Source: Mycolicibacterium moriokaense
Lineage (GTDB): Bacteria > Actinomycetota > Actinomycetes > Mycobacteriales > Mycobacteriaceae
DNA length: 60,120 bases
Assembly: GCF_003347205.1 (NCBI RefSeq)
Contig: NZ_QQBJ01000032.1
Span: 1-60,120 of the forward strand
Direction of reading: 5' to 3'
Part shown: piece after piece, positions 17,496-24,881 of the stretch
Layout: each line of letters begins with the position of its first letter
Position numbering within the stretch: position 1 is the first letter of the stretch
Translations under genes and position numbers: made by a program
The notes under the pieces: model-generated
Told to the model about the DNA's origin: nothing
The model's database searches: none
Seen by the model: the letters and a program-made list of their open reading frames with translations, nothing else

Positions 17496-18108
17496 CGCCG
17501 CCGTCGCGCAACTGGGCGATGGTCACCGCTCCGCGGCGCAGCGCCTCGTTGGCCAGCCGCACCCTGCGGTCGCCCTCGGAGGGGATGGCGAACTTGTCGT
17601 ACATGTTCTGCAGATGCTGTTTGACGGCCGCCTCGGTGACGAACAGTTCGCCTGCCATCCGGCGCACCGACGCGGGCTCGGGAAACGGGTCGTCGGAGAC
17701 CAGCGGCCGGCACAGCACCACAAGCACGTCGACTTCGCGTCTGGTCAGCCGCGGCGGAAGCTCGGTGGGCTGGGCCGTCATCGTCTCTTCGTCGCGCGGC
17801 CCCTCCCCGGCTTCACGCACCTCCCAGAACAGCAGCCGGGTCTTTCCGACCCGCACCTCGTCGCCCGACCGCAGGACGCGTTCGGCGGTGATCCGCTCGC
17901 CGTTGAGATAGGTGCCGTTGCGGCTGCCGAGATCCCGTATCGACCAGGCGAATCCGAGGTTCTCCAGTACGGCGTGCAGCCGCGACACGGTTTCGTCGTG
18001 CGCCAGCGACACGTCGTTCGTCGAGGCCTTGCCGACGGTCAGTCGCTGGCCGCTGAGCGGGACCAGCTCCCGACCGGACGGCTTGGAGACTTCGAGGTGG
18101 GACGACAT
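17488..18108 (-). CDS. FHA-domain transcriptional regulator
   Basis: A 206-residue protein with an N-terminal FHA domain (residues about 18-98) that binds phosphothreonine. The signature residues are present: GK at 26-27, SRLHAVLE (42-49) and GSRNGTYLNG (61-70). A C-terminal helix-turn-helix domain follows (about 118-206; LTRREVDVLV, then VTEAAVKQHLQNMYDKF), resembling the LuxR/EmbR-like output of FHA regulators. It has a strong ribosome site, AGGAGG, before the ATG at 18108. Its stop overlaps the end of the kinase-Kelch gene by eight bases. The simplest model is that the kinase phosphorylates a Thr bound by this FHA domain and so changes transcription; this is inference from context. Confidence 0.87.
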   Translation of the reverse strand: MSSHLEVSKPSGRELVPLSGQRLTVGKASTNDVSLAHDETVSRLHAVLENLGFAWSIRDLGSRNGTYLNGERITAERVLRSGDEVRVGKTRLLFWEVREAGEGPRDEETMTAQPTELPPRLTRREVDVLVVLCRPLVSDDPFPEPASVRRMAGELFVTEAAVKQHLQNMYDKFAIPSEGDRRVRLANEALRRGAVTIAQLRDGGAK

Positions 18109-18160
18109 GTGGACCTCCTGTCCGTGGCAATTCTCACCCAGGGGGGCGGCGTTTTGCCGG

Positions 18161-19105
18161 TTAACGCCGCAGCCGCAGTGGCGGCCACGGCCATTCGCGA
18201 TGGGCGCCGCCGCGCGGGGCCTTCAAGAAGGCGAGCCCGAGGACGAAGCCGAAGATCAGATGGCCGATCAGGGTGATCGAGATGGTGGCCGTGTTGAGGG
18301 GGAACATCATCTCCTGACCGCGCGGGGCGAGCGCGACCGTCGCGATCAGCCCGGTCCAGGTGGGAAAGACCGCGAAGGACACGGCGGCCGTCACCGCGCG
18401 GGTGCTCGACCAGCGGTCGATCCCAAGGGCGAACGCGATGACGAAGAACGCCACCCCCAGGCCGCCACCGTCGCCGAGGTAGCGCCACACATAGCCGACG
18501 GCCGCGCTGCCCGCGGTGTCCGGCTCACCGGTGACCCACGAGCCCATCACCGGGATGAAGTCGCCCATCAGCCCGAGGACGTGCACGGCGAACAGCCGGG
18601 CCCCGTCATAGACGATGCAGGCCACCATGCCTGCGATCAGGCCGCGGCCGACGATCATGTCGATTCGGTGCGGCGAGAACGCGATGATGGCGCCCACCAC
18701 CGCGCTCAGCGCGATCACCACCACTGAGGTGGTGGCCTGCGACACCAGCCCGAACACGTCTGCCGAGATCCCGAGGATCGGCATCGACGCCAGCACCAGC
18801 ACCAGCACCACCCGAGCCGCGAGCCAGCTGCTGGGGCGGCGTCCCACGGTGCGGGGGATCCGGTCGCCGATCGCGTTCGGCAGCGGCTTCACCGCCAGGT
18901 CGATCACGCGGTGACGGACCGTTTTCGTGTCCATGCCGCTGATGACGGGCGGCACCGGCTTGGCGGGTCGCACCGGCTTGGCGGGCAGCACCGGCTTGGC
19001 GGGCAGCACCGGCGCCGACGGGTGGACGGTCGTGCGCACCCGCACCGTCTGGTCGTCGCTGACGACGACGGGGCGCATCCGGACTGTGAGATCTGTGTTG
19101 GGCAT
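18161..19105 (-). CDS. Polytopic membrane protein with proline-rich N-terminus
   Basis: A 314-residue protein. The first ~75 residues are cytosolic or disordered and contain three copies of a six-residue unit (VLPAKP-like). They are followed by about six hydrophobic segments (for example VVLVLVLASMPILG, SVVVIALSAVVGAII, GVAFFVIAFALG and TLIGHLIFGFVLGLAFL-like). The family is not recognised. I chose the ATG at 19105; an upstream in-frame ATG at 19153 is equally open. It lies downstream of, and on the same strand as, the FHA regulator with 52 bp between them. Thr residues in its N-terminus (TVRVRTTV) could be kinase targets, but this is speculation. Confidence 0.65.
   Translation of the reverse strand: MPNTDLTVRMRPVVVSDDQTVRVRTTVHPSAPVLPAKPVLPAKPVRPAKPVPPVISGMDTKTVRHRVIDLAVKPLPNAIGDRIPRTVGRRPSSWLAARVVLVLVLASMPILGISADVFGLVSQATTSVVVIALSAVVGAIIAFSPHRIDMIVGRGLIAGMVACIVYDGARLFAVHVLGLMGDFIPVMGSWVTGEPDTAGSAAVGYVWRYLGDGGGLGVAFFVIAFALGIDRWSSTRAVTAAVSFAVFPTWTGLIATVALAPRGQEMMFPLNTATISITLIGHLIFGFVLGLAFLKAPRGGAHREWPWPPLRLRR
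18956..19009. repeat. 18-bp tandem repeat, three copies
   Basis: Three consecutive 18-bp units based on CGGCTTGGCGGGCAGCAC encode VLPAKP-type hexapeptides in the N-terminal region of the membrane protein at 18161-19105. The unit length is a multiple of three, so copy-number change would keep the frame. Confidence 0.85.
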
Positions 19106-19360
19106 GAACGGGTTCCTGATGTCGTATCGGTTAGCGGAAGGGACGGCATCCATGGTCGTGATCAGCCGGAAGGCGTGGAATCGCCGGGCGGGAAGGTTTC
19201 GCTCGCGGCGGGGAAGAGTTTCCTGTCCGCCGGGCAAGGGACGCCGCGAGGCACCCGCAGGTAGCGCCGGGCGGCGATTCGGGTAGCTCGCCACTCGTGG
19301 CAGCCGCGCACCGCGTTCCTAGCGTGAATCTCGCCGACATCGTCGCCGAGAGGACTGGAG
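19106..19360. other. Intergenic region between divergent genes
   Basis: 255 bp separate the membrane protein gene from the beta-trefoil gene. Apart from a ribosome site (AGGACTGGAG, 19351-19360) directly before the ATG at 19361, I see no clear promoter, repeat or RNA gene. An alternative start of the membrane protein (19153) would use part of it. Confidence 0.4.
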
Positions 19361-19789
19361 ATGACCATCACGCTCACCAACGACAGCGCGGTCGACACCC
19401 GCATCGTCCGGCTGCAGGGTGGCGGCCTGCGTTATCTCGACGCGCAGCCGCGGGCGCTCGTCGTCACCCGACCGTTTCGGGGCGCCGACACCGCCCAGCA
19501 CTGGCGGGTCACCGAGGACGACGCCGGGGTGTGCACCATCCAGCAGGTCAGCACCGGCCGCTTCCTGGACGCCTACGCGATCGAGAAACTCGACTTCCTG
19601 GTGGTGACACGCCCACGACGGGACAGCGAAGCGCAGCGGTGGCGCATCGAGGACTTCGGCGGCGGGTTCGCCACGATCCAGCAGGTGAGCAGTGGCCGGT
19701 TCCTCGAGGCCACGGTCGACGGCGACTTCGCCGTGGTGACGCGACCCGCGGGCGACAACGAGCAGACCTGGCGGATCGGCGAGCCGTGA
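19361..19789 (+). CDS. Beta-trefoil (ricin/fascin-like) protein
   Basis: A 142-residue protein with three internal repeats of about 45 residues. Each has a W-R core (HWRVTEDD, RWRIEDFG, TWRIGEP), and two also share TIQQVSxGRFL (CTIQQVSTGRFLDAY and ATIQQVSSGRFLEAT). Three-fold repetition with these spacings indicates a beta-trefoil, the fold of ricin-B lectins and fascins, so carbohydrate or protein binding is likely. It has no signal peptide or membrane span and so should be cytosolic. It starts right after a good ribosome site. The next gene (19821) begins 31 bp downstream behind an SOS box, so they are separately controlled. Confidence 0.75.
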   Translation: MTITLTNDSAVDTRIVRLQGGGLRYLDAQPRALVVTRPFRGADTAQHWRVTEDDAGVCTIQQVSTGRFLDAYAIEKLDFLVVTRPRRDSEAQRWRIEDFGGGFATIQQVSSGRFLEATVDGDFAVVTRPAGDNEQTWRIGEP

Positions 19790-19801
19790 CGTGTCGGTAT
19801 C

Positions 19802-19817
19802 TCGAACTAGTGTTCGA
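19802..19817. promoter_or_regulatory. LexA (SOS) box
   Basis: TCGAAC-TAGT-GTTCGA matches the mycobacterial LexA consensus TCGAACNNNNGTTCGA exactly. It ends three bases before the ATG of the 13E12-type gene at 19821, so transcription probably starts within or at the edge of the box and is blocked by LexA until DNA damage. Confidence 0.88.
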
Positions 19818-19820
19818 GGT

Positions 19821-20141
19821 ATGAGTTCGAAAGATGACATCGGTGCGGCGCTGGACACCATCCGGGCCGGCCGGGACAAGTTGTTGGGGCTGCCGCTGTA
19901 CAGCCTGACGTGGTCGGAGCGGATGGCGCTGCTCCAGCAGATCGACGAGTTGGGGCGCGAGTTGGCCGCGTTCGATCGCCGGCTGATCGGCCGGCTGATC
20001 ACCCAGGCGCCGCCTCCGCAGTTCGGCGGCGCCTCGTGGGCCGAGGTGCTGTCGCGACGGTTGCGGATCTCGCGGGCCGAAGCCGAACGCCGACTGGCCG
20101 CGGCGGTCTATTCGCCCGACGTGGACCGGCCGTCGGCCTGA
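19821..20141 (+). pseudogene. Truncated 13E12-family (DUF222) gene
   Basis: A 106-codon frame matches the N-terminal part of the 13E12/DUF222 repeat family, including the helical stretch with LRISRAEAERRLAAA. Full members are roughly 400-500 residues and usually end in an HNH nuclease domain. Here the frame stops at 20141, right after YSPDVDRPSA, and overlaps the opposite-strand gene at 20108-20461. The SOS box and start are intact, so a short damage-induced product may still be made. The loss of the HNH part suggests recombination or decay of the 3' end. Confidence 0.75.
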
Positions 20142-20461
20142 CGCGGTGCCGGGCGTTCTGGCTTGCGCTTCAACATCCACGCCGGGATCCAGTGCGTGAC
20201 CGATCGGCGTTTGGGGCCGTAGGCGATGGGATAGGTGACCAGGCCCCACCAGTGGCCCTGCTCGCAGATGCCCCAACAGGTCAGTCGGCCTTCGACGACC
20301 GTGTGCATCTGTAGGCCGGCGGGGTTGTAGCCGCCGCGAGTGTGCGGCTCGCGCGGAAACAGCGCGGCCAGGTCGACCAGGACCGCCATCGGCGGCTCCA
20401 CAGGCCGGAATGCCTCTTGTACGGGTTGACCGTTGTAGCCGATGGACTGGAGCTCGCCCAC
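20108..20461 (-). CDS. SOS-box-associated protein of unknown function
   Basis: A 117-residue protein with no recognised domain. Visible features are an N-terminal helix (VDLAALFPREPHTRGGYNPAG), a compact Trp- and Cys-containing core (TCWGICEQGHWWGLVTYPI, two Cys) and a basic C-terminus (HWIPAWMLKRKPERPAPRQ). GTG at 20461 is chosen because an SOS box ends exactly three bases upstream, the same spacing as for the 13E12 gene at 19821. It is therefore probably LexA-regulated. It overlaps the truncated 13E12 gene tail to tail by 34 bases. The basic tail and aromatic core would suit nucleic-acid contact, but nothing proves it. Confidence 0.65.
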   Translation of the reverse strand: MGELQSIGYNGQPVQEAFRPVEPPMAVLVDLAALFPREPHTRGGYNPAGLQMHTVVEGRLTCWGICEQGHWWGLVTYPIAYGPKRRSVTHWIPAWMLKRKPERPAPRQADGRSTSGE

Positions 20462-20464
20462 CGT

Positions 20465-20480
20465 TCGATCATACGTTCGA
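20465..20480. promoter_or_regulatory. LexA (SOS) box with one mismatch
   Basis: On the minus strand TCGAAC-GTAT-GATCGA differs from the LexA consensus at one base. It ends three bases before the GTG at 20461 and lies 20 bp before the ATG of the divergent PaiB-like gene (20501), so it could affect both. Confidence 0.75.
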
Positions 20481-20500
20481 AAGAGCTATGCTGGAACGCG

Positions 20501-21148
20501 ATGTACATACCGCGCAAGTTCGCGCTCACCGACGAGCAGACCGCATCGGCGCTCGCGGCAGCGGAGTTCGCGCAACTTGTCAGCTACGCCCCCGGCGCCG
20601 GCTTTCTGGTGACCCCGCTCCCGTTGATCTACGACGAGCCCAGCCACTCGCTGATCGGCCACGTCTCCCGGGCCAACCCGCACTGGCACGCCGACGGCGC
20701 CGACTCGGTCGCGGTCTTCACCGGTCCCGAGGGCTACATCTCGCCGAGCTTCTATGCGACCAAGGCCGAAACCGGCAAGGTGGTTCCGACCTGGAACTAC
20801 GAAGTGCTCTCGGTGTCCGGCCGGCTGATCGTCCACGACGACGTCGATTGGCTGCGTGATCTGGTCACCAGGCTCACCGCCCGGCACGAGTCTGCACGCC
20901 CGCAGCCGTGGCAGGTGACCGACGCCCCAACAGATTTCATCGCATCCCAGCTTCGCGGCATCGTCGGACTCGAACTCGCCATCACGACGGTGGAGGGCAA
21001 GGCGAAGATGTCGCAGAACCAGCCCGACCGCAACCGGGCGGGGGTGGTGGCGGGGTTGCGCGAATCCGGCGCGTCGCGGGATCAGCTGGTCGCCGACCGG
21101 GTGGCCGCCTTCGACGAGGGCAGCACGAACGCGAACGGCCGCGGATAA
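20501..21148 (+). CDS. FMN-binding PaiB-type protein
   Basis: A 215-residue protein of the FMN-binding split-barrel PaiB family, begun by MYIPRKFAL, as in B. subtilis PaiB. Characteristic segments are LISYAP-like QLVSYAPGAGFLVTPLP, HVSRANPHW (near residues 60-68) and the long C-terminal KMSQNQPDRNRAGVVAGL, which is strongly conserved in the family. The family was first described as a negative regulator of sporulation and protease genes, but biochemically it is a flavin- or haem-binding oxidoreductase-like barrel. The start is ATG at 20501. A near-consensus SOS box lies 20 bp upstream. The 3' end overlaps the convergent peptidase-like gene by 67 bases. Confidence 0.88.
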   Translation: MYIPRKFALTDEQTASALAAAEFAQLVSYAPGAGFLVTPLPLIYDEPSHSLIGHVSRANPHWHADGADSVAVFTGPEGYISPSFYATKAETGKVVPTWNYEVLSVSGRLIVHDDVDWLRDLVTRLTARHESARPQPWQVTDAPTDFIASQLRGIVGLELAITTVEGKAKMSQNQPDRNRAGVVAGLRESGASRDQLVADRVAAFDEGSTNANGRG

Positions 21149-21627
21149 CCCAGCCCCGTCAGCCGGGAGTCGCGTACCGCATCGACCTCGGCAGGCCGCA
21201 CCTCACCCGACGAGGGTTCGTAGCACTGCAACGCCCGCCCGCTGACGCCGACGATCAACACCCAATGCCTCGGGATGAACCGCCCCACCAGCATCGCGAC
21301 GGGCCACCCGGCGCGCGCGAAATGGAGCACGTCGGTCAGCCGGTCGCGTCGACCGCGGAACAGCCGCCACCGGTACCGGACGCCGCGCACCTCGGTGCGG
21401 GTGGTCAACGCGCGGGCGATCCCCATCGGGGTGGTGCCGAGCATCCGCGGCCAGACACGGTTCACCTCCGTGTGGATGCGCGACTGCTCGTCGTCGAACC
21501 AGCTTCTGGGGGACCCGGTCAGCGTCGAGCGGTACGCGGGGTCCACCAGGGCACCGGCGACCACCGCGACGCTGGGGCCGCACGTCCTCCCGTCGCGCTG
21601 CCGCAGGTGCAAGGCGTCGAGCCTCAC
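21082..21627 (-). CDS. C39-like cysteine peptidase domain protein
   Basis: A 181-residue protein with a papain-like (C39/transglutaminase-like) layout: [17 protein letters not shown] carries a Cys preceded by Gln and Asp (oxyanion Gln and nucleophile Cys16), and [11 protein letters not shown] supplies His with a following [10 protein letters not shown] acidic region. All catalytic positions appear present, so it may be an active peptidase or amidase. No signal peptide is seen. GTG at 21627 overlaps the TGA of the acyl-CoA synthetase gene by four bases, indicating translational coupling. The substrate is unknown; coupling to a lipid-activating enzyme is unexpected. Confidence 0.7.
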   Translation of the reverse strand: MRLDALHLRQRDGRTCGPSVAVVAGALVDPAYRSTLTGSPRSWFDDEQSRIHTEVNRVWPRMLGTTPMGIARALTTRTEVRGVRYRWRLFRGRRDRLTDVLHFARAGWPVAMLVGRFIPRHWVLIVGVSGRALQCYEPSSGEVRPAEVDAVRDSRLTGLGYPRPFAFVLPSSKAATRSATS

Positions 21628-23234
21628 GTCGGCTCCCCGAGCAGCGCCTCGCCGCGCTCGCGCAGCTCCACCTTTCTGACCTTGCCCGTCACCGTCATCG
21701 GGAACTCGTCGACGACCTGGACGTAGCGCGGAATCTTGTGGTGGGCGATCCGGCCGGCGCAGAACGCCCGCAGGCTGTCCGGGGTCGGCGCCTCGGCGCC
21801 CTCCCTAACCCGCAGCCACACCATCAGCTCTTCGCCGTACTTCTGGTCGGAGACGCCGACCACCTGCGCGTCGACGATGTCGGGGTGGTGAAAGAGAAAC
21901 TCTTCGACCTCACGCGGATAGATGTTCTCGCCGCCGCGGATCACCATGTCCTTGATGCGTCCGGTGATCGCCAGGTAGCCGTCGTCGTCCATCACGCCGA
22001 TGTCCCCGGTGTGCATCCAGCCGTTCGCGTCGACGGCCTCAGCGGTCTTCTCGGGATCGTCCCAATAGCCGAGCATCACGCTGTAGCCGCGCGTGCACAG
22101 CTCGCCCGGCGTCCCGCGCTCAACCTGCGCGCCGGTCTCATCGACGACCTGCACCTCCAGATGCGGACCCACCCTGCCCACCGTGGTGACCCGCCGGGTG
22201 AGGCTGTCCGACGGCAGCGTCTGGGTCGAAACGGGCGACGTCTCGGTCATGCCGTAGCAGATGGCGACCCCGCTCATGTGCATCCGGTCGATGACGTTGC
22301 GCATCACCTGCTCCGGACACGGCGACCCCGCCATGATCCCGGTGCGCAGCGAGCTCAGGTCGAAGCTGTCGAAGTTCGGCAGGCCGAGCTCGGCGATGAA
22401 CATCGTCGGCACTCCGTATAGCGACGTACACCGCTGCGCGGCAACAGCTTTCAGCGTCGCTTCGGCGTCGAAGCCGGGCGCGGGGATCACCATCGCGGCG
22501 CCGTGCGACGTGGCGGCCAGATTGCCCATCACCATGCCGAAGCAGTGGTAGAAGGGCACCGGGATGCACACCCTGTCGTGCTCGGTGTACTCGACGCCCT
22601 CGCCCACGAAGTAGCCGTTGTTGAGGATGTTGGCGTGCGTCAGCGTGGCGCCCTTGGGAAATCCGGTGGTGCCCGACGTGTACTGGATGTTGATCGGATC
22701 GGTCGGCTTCAGCCCGGCCTGCACGCGGGCCAGCGCGTCGGCGTCGACCGCGGTGTCGGCGATCTGCTGCCAGTCCGGCCCGCCGATGACGACGACCTCG
22801 CGCAGCGCCGGACACCGGTCGCGCACGTCGTCGAGCATCGCGACGTAGTCGGAGTCCTTGAACGCCGGCGCAGCGAAGACCGTGCGTATCGACGACTTGT
22901 TCAACGCGTACTCGAGTTCGTCGGTTCGATACGCGGGGTTGATGTTCACCAGGATCGCGCCCACCGCGGCCGTCGCGTACTGGATCATCGTCCACTCGGC
23001 ACTGTTCGGCGACCAGATGCCGACCCGGTCGCCGGGTTCGATGCCCGCGTCGATCAGCGCGGTGGCGATCCGGCGGGTGGCTTCGTAGAACTCGCTGTAG
23101 GTCCAGCGACGACCGGTCGCACACTCGACGAGCGCCTCCCGGTCACCGAACGCGGCGACCGTTCTCGCGAGGTTGTCGCCGATCGTCTCGTCGAGCAAGG
23201 GCGGGTCGGCGGCGCCCGCGTCGTAGGACAACAT
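21624..23234 (-). CDS. Fatty-acyl-CoA synthetase (AMP-binding, FadD type)
   Basis: A 536-residue adenylate-forming enzyme. The ATP-binding P-loop [12 protein letters not shown], the GYGMTE-type core [12 protein letters not shown], the [21 protein letters not shown] hinge region and the catalytic C-terminal Lys in [12 protein letters not shown] are all present. It activates a carboxylic acid, probably medium- to long-chain fatty acid, to its CoA thioester. The ATG at 23234 follows an AGGCCGCC-type leader with GGAGG nearby. It is divergent from an acyl-CoA dehydrogenase and coupled by a four-base overlap to the peptidase-like gene downstream. It resembles FadD35/FadD2-type mycobacterial enzymes, but I do not assign a number. 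Confidence 0.9.
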   Translation of the reverse strand: MLSYDAGAADPPLLDETIGDNLARTVAAFGDREALVECATGRRWTYSEFYEATRRIATALIDAGIEPGDRVGIWSPNSAEWTMIQYATAAVGAILVNINPAYRTDELEYALNKSSIRTVFAAPAFKDSDYVAMLDDVRDRCPALREVVVIGGPDWQQIADTAVDADALARVQAGLKPTDPINIQYTSGTTGFPKGATLTHANILNNGYFVGEGVEYTEHDRVCIPVPFYHCFGMVMGNLAATSHGAAMVIPAPGFDAEATLKAVAAQRCTSLYGVPTMFIAELGLPNFDSFDLSSLRTGIMAGSPCPEQVMRNVIDRMHMSGVAICYGMTETSPVSTQTLPSDSLTRRVTTVGRVGPHLEVQVVDETGAQVERGTPGELCTRGYSVMLGYWDDPEKTAEAVDANGWMHTGDIGVMDDDGYLAITGRIKDMVIRGGENIYPREVEEFLFHHPDIVDAQVVGVSDQKYGEELMVWLRVREGAEAPTPDSLRAFCAGRIAHHKIPRYVQVVDEFPMTVTGKVRKVELRERGEALLGEPT

Positions 23235-23382
23235 GTGGCGGCCTCCTTTGCCACTCGATGCGCGTCTTCGCGTGAGCGGTTCATCCGACCGTGGAAATTT
23301 CGCCATCGCGGGTACCCCGACACCGTAAATCGGACGAGGAAGGCGGCGGTGAGGAAATGTCAATCCTGCTGACGGGGCGGCC

Positions 23383-24765
23383 ATGGGTTTCGATCTGACG
23401 CCGACCGGGGCGCAGCACGACCTGGCCCGCCGCACGCACGAGTTCGCCGAATCGGTGATCCGTCCGGTAGCCGCCGACTACGACGCGCGGCAGGAGTTCC
23501 CGTGGCCGGTGCTCGAGGAGGCCGCCGAGCGCGGCTTTTACAGCCCGCTGTTCTACCGCGACCTGATCGGCGATCCGACCGGGCTGTCGCTGCCGATGTT
23601 CATGGAGGAACTGTTCTGGGGTTGTGCCGGTATCGGGCTTGCGATCGTGATGCCCGCTCTGGCGCTGTCGGCGATCGGGCAGGCCGCCTCTCCCGAGCAG
23701 ATGCTGCAGTGGGCGCCGGAATGCTTCGGCGCACCCGGCGACCTGAAGCTCGCGGCGCTCGCGATCTCCGAACCGGAGGGCGGCAGCGACGTGCGCAACC
23801 TGCGCACCCGTGCGAGGCGCGACGGAGACGACTGGATCATCGACGGCCACAAGATGTGGATCGGCAACGGCGGCATCGCGAACGTTCACGTGGTCAACGC
23901 CGTCGTCGACGAAGAACTCGGCCACCGCGGCCAGGCGCTGTTCATCGTGCCCGGCGGCACCCCCGGCCTGGAGATGGTGCGCAAGCTGGACAAGCTCGGG
24001 TGCCGCGCCTCGCACACCGCCGAGTTGAAGTTCCACGGCGTCCGGGTGCCCGGCGACCACCTTCTCGGCGGACAGGACAAGCTCGACCACAAGCTGGCCC
24101 GTGCCCGGGAGGCGGTGCAGGGCGGTCGGCACTCCGGCTCGGCCACGCTGGGCACCTTCGAGCAGACGCGGCCGATGGTGGCTGCCCAGGCTCTCGGCAT
24201 CGCCAGGGCCGCAATGGAATACGCGACCGAATACGCCAACCGGCGGGAAGCCTTCGGCGCACCGATAATCGACAACCAGGGTGTCGCGTTTCCGCTGGCC
24301 GAGTTGGCCACCGGGATCGATGCCGCGCGACTACTGACCTGGCGGGCCTCCTGGATGGCGGCCACCGGTGTGCCGATGGAACGCGGCGAGGGATCGATGT
24401 CGAAGATGGCCGCCAGCGAGATCGCGGTCAAGACCACCGAACGCGCCATCCAGACCATGGGCGGCTGGGGCTACATCAAGGACCACCCGGTGGAGAAGTG
24501 GTATCGCGACGCCAAGCTGTACACCATCTTCGAGGGCACCAGCGAGATCCAGCGCGTCGTCATCGCAAACGCACTGGGCGCCGCCGACGGCAGGCCGCCG
24601 CTGCACGTCGACCTCGAGCCGTCCGGCGGGCCGCTGAATCGCATGTTCGGCCGCGGCACCCCTGCGCGCACCCAGGTCTCCAACGCCGTGCTCGGCATGC
24701 GCGAGTACGTGCCGCAACCGGTCATGCAGGCGGCCATGAAGGTGCTGAAGCCACCCAAGAAGTAG
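23383..24765 (+). CDS. Acyl-CoA dehydrogenase
   Basis: A 460-residue FadE-type flavoprotein that introduces the alpha-beta double bond in acyl-CoA. Conserved features are [13 protein letters not shown] (near residues 127-139), [14 protein letters not shown] for FAD binding and the catalytic Glu in [14 protein letters not shown], the position used by short- to medium-chain enzymes. A C-terminal extension of about 55 residues beyond the usual end (after [11 protein letters not shown]) is rich in Pro and Arg. It is divergent from the acyl-CoA synthetase, so activation and first oxidation of the same class of acids may be linked. By synteny FadE1 (Rv0131c) is possible but unproven. Confidence 0.9.
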   Translation: MGFDLTPTGAQHDLARRTHEFAESVIRPVAADYDARQEFPWPVLEEAAERGFYSPLFYRDLIGDPTGLSLPMFMEELFWGCAGIGLAIVMPALALSAIGQAASPEQMLQWAPECFGAPGDLKLAALAISEPEGGSDVRNLRTRARRDGDDWIIDGHKMWIGNGGIANVHVVNAVVDEELGHRGQALFIVPGGTPGLEMVRKLDKLGCRASHTAELKFHGVRVPGDHLLGGQDKLDHKLARAREAVQGGRHSGSATLGTFEQTRPMVAAQALGIARAAMEYATEYANRREAFGAPIIDNQGVAFPLAELATGIDAARLLTWRASWMAATGVPMERGEGSMSKMAASEIAVKTTERAIQTMGGWGYIKDHPVEKWYRDAKLYTIFEGTSEIQRVVIANALGAADGRPPLHVDLEPSGGPLNRMFGRGTPARTQVSNAVLGMREYVPQPVMQAAMKVLKPPKK

Positions 24766-24832
24766 CGGGCCCCGGCACCGCGCCGCGAAGTTCCCGATAC
24801 CCCTGGTTTCACCTACATCTGGTCTGGCAACA

Positions 24833-24846
24833 TTACCGACCAGTAA
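24833..24846. promoter_or_regulatory. Imperfect inverted repeat upstream of the membrane operon
   Basis: TTACCGACCAGTAA has TTAC/GTAA outer arms and further pairing inside, like TetR-type lipid-gene operators in mycobacteria. It lies 35 bp before the ATG at 24882 in an AT-richer stretch. Assignment as an operator is tentative. Confidence 0.35.
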
Positions 24847-24881
24847 GAAGCTTGCTTGGCGAGTCGACGGGTGGGGCGCGG

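Noticed and set aside
24833-24846. TTACCGACCAGTAA as a definite TetR operator
   Set aside because: Symmetry is imperfect and no regulator gene is adjacent, so it is listed only with low confidence and not as a finding.
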